Positions 15,587 through 20,480 of a stretch of DNA of 20,480 nt are shown here, piece after piece. Made by a program: the position numbers and the translations under genes. The stretch covers positions 1 through 20,480 of the forward strand of contig DOYB01000201.1 of NCBI GenBank assembly GCA_003518745.1. The letters are read 5' to 3'. The DNA is from Selenomonas sp. (GTDB taxonomy: Bacteria > Bacillota > Negativicutes > Selenomonadales > Selenomonadaceae). The notes under the pieces were generated by a model. The model was given only the letters and a program-made list of their open reading frames with translations. It was not told the DNA's origin and did no database searches. Each line of letters opens with the position of its first letter. Positions within the stretch are counted from its first letter, which is position 1.

Positions 15587-16828
15587 TCAATCGCTCCAGG
15601 CGCTCCATGTACCTGCCGCGGCTCCCATGGAAAACGCGGCCTGTAGATTGTAGCCGCCCGTCAGCGCGTCTACGTCCACTACCTCTCCCGCGAAGTAAAG
15701 TCCATGCACCAGCTTGGATTCCATTGTCTTGGGGTTTATCTCCTTCACTGAAACTCCCCCCGCGGTTACAATGGCCTCTGCCAGTGGTCTCGTTTTCGTA
15801 ATAGTTAGGGCCAAATGCTGCAAGGTCTCTCCCAACCGCTTTCTTTCCTCCTGAGTCACCTGATTTACTTGTTTTTCGGGGTCCAGATAGGCCAGGTCTA
15901 TGACAATTGGAATCAGCTTGGCCGGCAACAGGCCGTTCAAACTGTTCTTTACCTGCTTTCTAAGCTGTTCCTCAAAATCCCTGCGTATTCTTTGGTCAAG
16001 TTTTTCCTGGGAGAGGGCGGGCTTTAGGTTGATGACCAGCTCTACGAAGCTTCCTGAGGCCAATTCTGCCGCCGCTGTCCTGCTCAATGATAATATGATG
16101 GGACCTGAAACGCCGAAGTGGGTAAACAGCATTTCCCCAAATTCTTCCTTCAGCTTCTTTCCATCAGAAAAAAGGGCTGCCCTCACATTTCTGAGGGAGA
16201 GCCCTTGAGCCTCCTTCGGCCAGTCCTCTTCCGTCTCCAGAGGAACCAGCGCGGGAAGGATATGCGTAACCGTATGTCCAAGCTGCCGGGCAATACCATA
16301 GCCATCTCCGGATGAACCCGTCCCCGGATAGGACGCTCCGCCCACGGCCAAAATAACCGCGTCAGCCTTTTCCTCCACTCCGGACTCAAGCCTTACCCCC
16401 TTGACAGAACCATTTTCCGCGAGAATTTCCTTGACTCTGGCGTGGGTCTGAATCCTTACCCCTAAATCATGCAGCCTTCCAAGCATGGCCTCAACAACAT
16501 CCGAAGCATGATCACTGACAGGAAATACACGATTGCCACGTTCCACCTTGACAGGCACACCCGCATCCTCAAAGAATCGGATTACATCTTCATTATCAAA
16601 GGCGCGCATGGAGCTGTTGAGGAATTTCCCGTTCCCCGGAATGTTTTTCAGAATTTCCTGCAAATCTGAGGCATTGGTGATATTGCAGCGTCCCTTGCCT
16701 GTAATGCTCATCTTCCTGCCGACACGGTCCATGCGCTCCAGAAGGAGTACCGATGCGCCGTTTTCCGCGGCCTTTACGGCTGCCATCATGCCCGCGGGGC
16801 CTCCCCCGACAACGATAATCCTCTTCAT
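15587..16828 (-). CDS. NAD(P)/FAD-dependent oxidoreductase, HI0933/YhiN family
   Basis: 413 residues, the usual family length. A Rossmann FAD-binding motif VVGGGPAGMMAA (6-17) opens the protein. The family signature GRKMSITGKGRCNITN (37-52) and the C-terminal FAD-contact region AGEVVDVDALTGGYNLQAA are both present. The physiological substrate of this conserved flavoprotein family is unknown. ATG 16828 overlaps the TGA of the pseudouridine-synthase gene (ATGA), so translation is coupled. It is the last gene of the dnaE-dacF-rluB run. Confidence 0.93.
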   Translation of the reverse strand: MKRIIVVGGGPAGMMAAVKAAENGASVLLLERMDRVGRKMSITGKGRCNITNASDLQEILKNIPGNGKFLNSSMRAFDNEDVIRFFEDAGVPVKVERGNRVFPVSDHASDVVEAMLGRLHDLGVRIQTHARVKEILAENGSVKGVRLESGVEEKADAVILAVGGASYPGTGSSGDGYGIARQLGHTVTHILPALVPLETEEDWPKEAQGLSLRNVRAALFSDGKKLKEEFGEMLFTHFGVSGPIILSLSRTAAAELASGSFVELVINLKPALSQEKLDQRIRRDFEEQLRKQVKNSLNGLLPAKLIPIVIDLAYLDPEKQVNQVTQEERKRLGETLQHLALTITKTRPLAEAIVTAGGVSVKEINPKTMESKLVHGLYFAGEVVDVDALTGGYNLQAAFSMGAAAGTWSAWSD

Positions 16829-17553
16829 TTCCTTTTACCTGCCAATCTATATAAATGAGCTATCTCTTCCTCGGTAAGCCTTCTATACTTGCCCCTGGCC
16901 AGTCCCTTCAGGCTCAGTCCCGCGAAGCGGATACGCTCCAGTGACTTCACATCGCATTCAACAGCCGCCAGCATTCTCCGTACCTGCCGGTTCCGCCCCT
17001 CATGTATGGTTATTTCCAGCTTTGCCTCCATGCCATTCTGACTGAGCACCTCGACCTTTGCGGGAGCTGTCATACCCTCTTCAAGCTTTATTCCGGTTCT
17101 CAGCAGATTCACGTCCATATCAGTAAGCCTTCCCCATATTGCCGCCTTATAGGTTTTTTCCACCTCAAAGGCAGGGTGAAGAAGACCGTGCATAAGAGCG
17201 CCGTCATTGGTTATAAGCAATGCTCCCTCTGTTTGGTAATCCAGCCGCCCCACAGGATATACCCGCTGAGAAATCTCCGGCATTAGCTCCAAAACTGTCT
17301 TACGTCCTCTGTCATCCTTTGCGGTTGACAGATATCCCCTTGGCTTATTGAGAAGAAGATAGATTTTCTCATCGACAGACTCCAGCCTTTTCCCATCCAC
17401 GCATATGGTATGCTCAGAGGCTTCGCATTTCGTTCCAAGCTCTTTGACAACTACCCCGTCAAGGGTCACCCTTCCCTCGAGTATCATCTTTTCGGCGGCG
17501 CGCCTGGAGGCAATTCCCGCTGTGCTTATTATCTTTTGCAGACGTTCCTCCAT
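16825..17553 (-). CDS. rluB: rRNA large-subunit pseudouridine synthase, RluB/RsuA family
   Basis: 242 residues. An N-terminal S4 RNA-binding domain (about 1-55, RLQKIISTAGIASRRAAE) is followed by the RsuA-type catalytic domain: LLLNKPRGYLST (67-78), YPVGRLDYQTEGALLITNDG with catalytic Asp105, and HEGRNRQVRRML (184-195). It probably isomerises a uridine in 23S rRNA (the RluB site, near the peptidyl-transferase centre, by analogy). RsuA/RluE/RluF-type specificity cannot be excluded. ATG 17553 is 16 bases after the dacF stop with an AAAGG site upstream. Its end overlaps the flavoprotein start by 4 bases. Confidence 0.93.
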   Translation of the reverse strand: MEERLQKIISTAGIASRRAAEKMILEGRVTLDGVVVKELGTKCEASEHTICVDGKRLESVDEKIYLLLNKPRGYLSTAKDDRGRKTVLELMPEISQRVYPVGRLDYQTEGALLITNDGALMHGLLHPAFEVEKTYKAAIWGRLTDMDVNLLRTGIKLEEGMTAPAKVEVLSQNGMEAKLEITIHEGRNRQVRRMLAAVECDVKSLERIRFAGLSLKGLARGKYRRLTEEEIAHLYRLAGKRK

Positions 17554-17569
17554 CTGACATTATCCTTTC

Positions 17570-18850
17570 CTAAAGTACTCCTCCGCAAAATTCCTGGAGC
17601 TTTTTGTATACCACATTGAAGAAGGATTTCTTTTCAACATCCTCCAGAGTCACCATTGGAACCTCCGCGACCCTGCGCCCGTCAAACTTGACATACATGG
17701 TTCCCACCACGTCTCCCTTGGCAATGGGAGCATGCAGCTGATTGGGAAGCTCATATTCCATCTCATATTCCGTTTTAGCGTTATCGAAGCCGGGAAGCTT
17801 GACAGTCTCCTGTATATCCACATTAACCTTCTTGCTGCGGCCTGAGACCACAGGTACTGTTTTTCCCGCTGAGCCTGGCTTTATGATTTTTCCGGAGGTT
17901 ATGTGCTTAAAGCCCTCATCAAGGAGGGCGATGGAGTCATTCCACATATAATCAGCGTCAAGCACCACCGCTATGAGCTGGATTCCATCCCGCTTGGCCG
18001 CCGAAATCAGACACCTGCCCGCCGCGTCCGTATAGCCTGTCTTTATGCCATTGGCGCCGTCATAAAGCCAAAGCATCTGATTCTCATTCCTGAGAAAGTG
18101 GCTCGGGTCATGTACCCAGGAAAAGGTTGCCTCCTTGGTGCTGACGATTTTCTCAAAGTTATTGAGGGTATATCCATGGGCCGCCAAAATGGCCAAATCA
18201 TGGGCAGTAGTGTAGTGGTTTTCATCCGGAAGGCCGCTGGAATTCATGAAATTGGTTGAGGCTGCCCCCAGTTCATGGGCACGGGCTGTCATTTTCTTGG
18301 CAAAGGCAGGCAGACTTCCGGATATGTGCTCTGCCACGGCGACTGTGGCATCATTTCCTGAAATCATCATCATTCCATAAAGCAAGTCTATCAGGCGGAG
18401 CTTTTCATCCTCTTCAAGCCAGAGGGTAGAGCCCTCTGTTCCGGCAGCGTTGCTGCTGACCTTCACAATATCATTCAGATGTCCATATTCCAAAGCCATT
18501 ATGAGTGTCATCATTTTTGTTGTGCTGGCGGGGAACATACGGGCATCCTTATTCCTTGCATACAGCACATGCCCCGTTGAGGCTTCAATTACAATGGCGG
18601 ATCTTGCCGTCACCTCCGGCAGTGGATCATCAGCCGAAATCTTTGGCTTTCGGTTATCGGACTGGGATTCATCAGCTTCCGTTTTCTCGGTTTGTGATAC
18701 ATTGGCTTCCGTTTCAGAGTTCAGCTCCCGGTACCGCAGATCCTCAGTGAGTATTTCATCGGATTGATTTTCTTCTGCCCATACGAAGGGGGCGCCCAGA
18801 AAGACAAAACAAATCAGCAACAGTATACCTTTGGACAAGGAATGCTTCAC
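17570..18850 (-). CDS. dacF: D-alanyl-D-alanine carboxypeptidase (DacF/PBP5 type)
   Basis: 426 residues from GTG 18850. Trims the terminal D-Ala of peptidoglycan stem peptides outside the membrane. The signal peptide is MKHSLSKGILLLICFVF, cut near VWA-EE. A Glu/Ser-rich linker (about 26-75) precedes the S11 peptidase domain: SxxK in FPASTTKMM (Ser109 nucleophile, Lys112), SGN (164-166) and KTG in NGIKTGY (270-272). A C-terminal PBP5-like domain follows, ending in a possible amphipathic anchor (KKSFFNVVYKKLQEF). I rejected the longer start at 18874 because it would overlap dnaE and spoil the signal peptide, whereas GGGAGGA (18857-18863) is 6 bases before the GTG. Confidence 0.94.
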   Translation of the reverse strand: MKHSLSKGILLLICFVFLGAPFVWAEENQSDEILTEDLRYRELNSETEANVSQTEKTEADESQSDNRKPKISADDPLPEVTARSAIVIEASTGHVLYARNKDARMFPASTTKMMTLIMALEYGHLNDIVKVSSNAAGTEGSTLWLEEDEKLRLIDLLYGMMMISGNDATVAVAEHISGSLPAFAKKMTARAHELGAASTNFMNSSGLPDENHYTTAHDLAILAAHGYTLNNFEKIVSTKEATFSWVHDPSHFLRNENQMLWLYDGANGIKTGYTDAAGRCLISAAKRDGIQLIAVVLDADYMWNDSIALLDEGFKHITSGKIIKPGSAGKTVPVVSGRSKKVNVDIQETVKLPGFDNAKTEYEMEYELPNQLHAPIAKGDVVGTMYVKFDGRRVAEVPMVTLEDVEKKSFFNVVYKKLQEFCGGVL

Positions 18851-18856
18851 ATAAAA

Positions 18857-18863
18857 TCCTCCC
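18857..18863 (-). promoter_or_regulatory. Ribosome site that decides the GTG start of dacF
   Basis: GGGAGGA lies between the dnaE stop (18865) and GTG 18850, with 6-base spacing. It favours the shorter start, which leaves a standard signal peptide at the N-terminus. Confidence 0.75.
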
Positions 18864-18864
18864 A

Positions 18865-20480
18865 TCATCGGCATTGAACGTTACCGTTTCCCAGAACCGC
18901 CTCCAGTTCCTCACGAACCTCGCTGCCATCTTTGAGCCAGTAGGTATCAGCCGTCTTTTGCCACTTCCCGTGACTCTGCATGAATACGGCATGATCCCCA
19001 TGATATTTTTTGAATATGTTCCTAAGTGATTCATAGACCTCAGGTTTTTCCATATCCTCCACTATGGTAAGATAGTAATCCGGTTTGTAATCCTCAACGG
19101 AGCACATTGTCTCTGCCAGAAGCTGCGGCTCATCATCCGACAGATCCACCCGCCCCTGAAGCACTATGGCGGCATCGGGAATAAGCAGATTCACATGCTG
19201 GTAAAAGGTCTTTGGAAATACCGTGACCGATACACGGTCCGTATAATCCTCCAGAATGAGGAAGCACATTGTGTCCCCCTTCTTAGTGGTGATGCGCCGC
19301 ACCTCGAGAATAATCCCCGCGACTCTGACCAGCTTGCGATCCTTGAGGTTTCCTTCCTTCAACTTCGCTATGGGAAACAGTCCGCCGATACGCTGCGCAT
19401 ATTCATCAAGGGGATGCCCTGTTATGTAAAAGCCTGTCATTTCTTTTTCCCAAGCAAGTATTTCCTTCTTTGGGGCCTCAGGAATATCAGGCAGACGGAA
19501 TTCAACAGATGGCGCAAGCTCCGCTTCTCCAAACAGTCCCATCTGACCGCTCGCGGATTCTTTCTGGGCACGAACCCCCTCGGCCATGGCCTGATCCAGG
19601 ACTGCCAGCAGCTGAGCGCGATTCGCGCCCGTAGAATCAAAAGCTCCGCATTTTATAAGGCTCTCCATGGAACGACGATTGAGGGCACGCAAATCCACGC
19701 GCTTGCAAAAGTCCATCAAAGACGTGAAGTTCCCCTTTTCCCGACGGTTCTCCACGATTACCTGTATAACCGCCTCTCCCACGTTCCTTACAGCAGCCAG
19801 CCCAAAACGTATACCTTCACCATCTACACTGAAATTGGCATAACTGGCATTGATATCGGGAGGAAGTATGGATATCCCCATCCTGCGGCTCAATTCGATA
19901 TACGATGGAACCTTGTCGGAATCCATGACACTTGAAAGCATAGCCGCCATGAATTCCTGCGGATAATGGGCCTTCAGCCACGCTGTCTGCCATGCCACAT
20001 ATCCATAAGCGGCGCTATGGGACTTATTGAACCCATAGTCCGCAAAGTGAGTGAGCAAATCGAAAATCTTGTTGGCAAGAGCTCCATCGATTCCGTTTTC
20101 GGCGCAGCCCTTTAAGAAATTTTCCTTCTGGGCCATTAGGATTTCCGCTTTCTTCTTCCCCATGGCGCGGCGAAGAAGATCTGCCTGCCCCAGTGTGAAG
20201 CCGGCCAACACCTGAACAATCTGCATTACCTGCTCCTGATAGAGCACAACGCCGAAGGTTTCCTTCAAAATCGGCTCAAGCAGCGGGTGCATATAGGTGA
20301 CTTTTTTCCTTCCATGTCGTCCTCCGATGAAGTCATCCACCATGCCACTGCCCAAGGGGCCCGGGCGATAGAGGGCAACAGTCGGTATCAAGTCCACAAA
20401 ACCCTCTGGCTGCAAATCCCTCACCAGATTCGTCATGCCGTCGGATTCCATCTGAAACACAGCGCCTGTATCTCCGGCAC
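18865..20480 (-). CDS. dnaE: DNA polymerase III subunit alpha, C-terminal part (5' end off window)
   Basis: Open to the right edge: 537 complete codons plus the stop. The visible part begins at AGDTGAVFQMES, the fingers region after the three catalytic aspartates, which lie beyond the edge. ALYRPGPLGSGMVDDFI, GVVLYQEQVMQIV, RRAMGKKK and HFADYGFNKSHSAAYG are classic DnaE motifs. Then come the helix-hairpin-helix part (IRFGLAAVRNVGEAVI), a beta-clamp/OB segment (RVAGIILEVRRITTKKGD, SVTVFPKTF) and the C-terminal tail. It lacks PolC features, so it is the DnaE-type replicase. dacF starts 14 bases downstream, suggesting co-transcription. Confidence 0.97.
   Translation of the reverse strand, partial: AGDTGAVFQMESDGMTNLVRDLQPEGFVDLIPTVALYRPGPLGSGMVDDFIGGRHGRKKVTYMHPLLEPILKETFGVVLYQEQVMQIVQVLAGFTLGQADLLRRAMGKKKAEILMAQKENFLKGCAENGIDGALANKIFDLLTHFADYGFNKSHSAAYGYVAWQTAWLKAHYPQEFMAAMLSSVMDSDKVPSYIELSRRMGISILPPDINASYANFSVDGEGIRFGLAAVRNVGEAVIQVIVENRREKGNFTSLMDFCKRVDLRALNRRSMESLIKCGAFDSTGANRAQLLAVLDQAMAEGVRAQKESASGQMGLFGEAELAPSVEFRLPDIPEAPKKEILAWEKEMTGFYITGHPLDEYAQRIGGLFPIAKLKEGNLKDRKLVRVAGIILEVRRITTKKGDTMCFLILEDYTDRVSVTVFPKTFYQHVNLLIPDAAIVLQGRVDLSDDEPQLLAETMCSVEDYKPDYYLTIVEDMEKPEVYESLRNIFKKYHGDHAVFMQSHGKWQKTADTYWLKDGSEVREELEAVLGNGNVQCR

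Overview
The window looks like a chromosomal segment of a Gram-positive-lineage anaerobe, most plausibly a Negativicutes (Selenomonas/Anaerovibrio-like) genome. This rests on gene content, the abundance of strong AGGAGG-type ribosome sites, a clostripain lipoprotein, and a GC-rich hairpin repeat of a kind common in that group. The species assignment is inference; no 16S or other marker is present. Almost every gene is on the minus strand, so the biological reading order runs from the right edge to the left.

Right block (about 20480 to 9956), housekeeping: a dnaE 3' part, dacF (D,D-carboxypeptidase), an RluB-type pseudouridine synthase and a HI0933-type flavoprotein form one tight run. A visibly AT-richer two-gene cassette (an unknown protein plus a DUF4160-like protein), flanked by a 28-base imperfect direct repeat, interrupts the block. 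A second run, with its own sigma70-like promoter, carries aroA, cmk, plsC and recG. A tRNA-Arg(CCG) with promoter and terminator follows, then a HAD hydrolase.

Middle (9123 to 8404): one small secreted protein on the plus strand, and a hairpin-rich dispersed-repeat-like element in the only long gene-free gap.

Signalling block (8403 to 3024): STAS protein, membrane dCache-HAMP-PP2C (SpoIIE-type) phosphatase, second STAS protein, APH-fold kinase (TIGR02172-like), and a glutamate-symporter-family protein with an N-terminal domain that looks like a degenerate RsbW/SpoIIAB-type ATPase. Junctions of 1 to 19 bases and ribosome sites inside upstream genes indicate one coupled operon. This is the most interesting part of the window. 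It reads as a partner-switching cascade whose output is a transporter-like membrane protein rather than a sigma factor. The symporter part lacks most residues that bind ion and substrate in known relatives. Two lesions or unusual features need resolving: a frameshift inside the symporter, and an in-frame TAA exactly where the second STAS domain and the kinase would otherwise be fused.

Left block (2811 to the left edge): a clostripain-family lipoprotein followed, in the same transcript, by an unrecognised protein with an acidic heptad-like region that ends in at least 29 consecutive aspartates and runs off the window.
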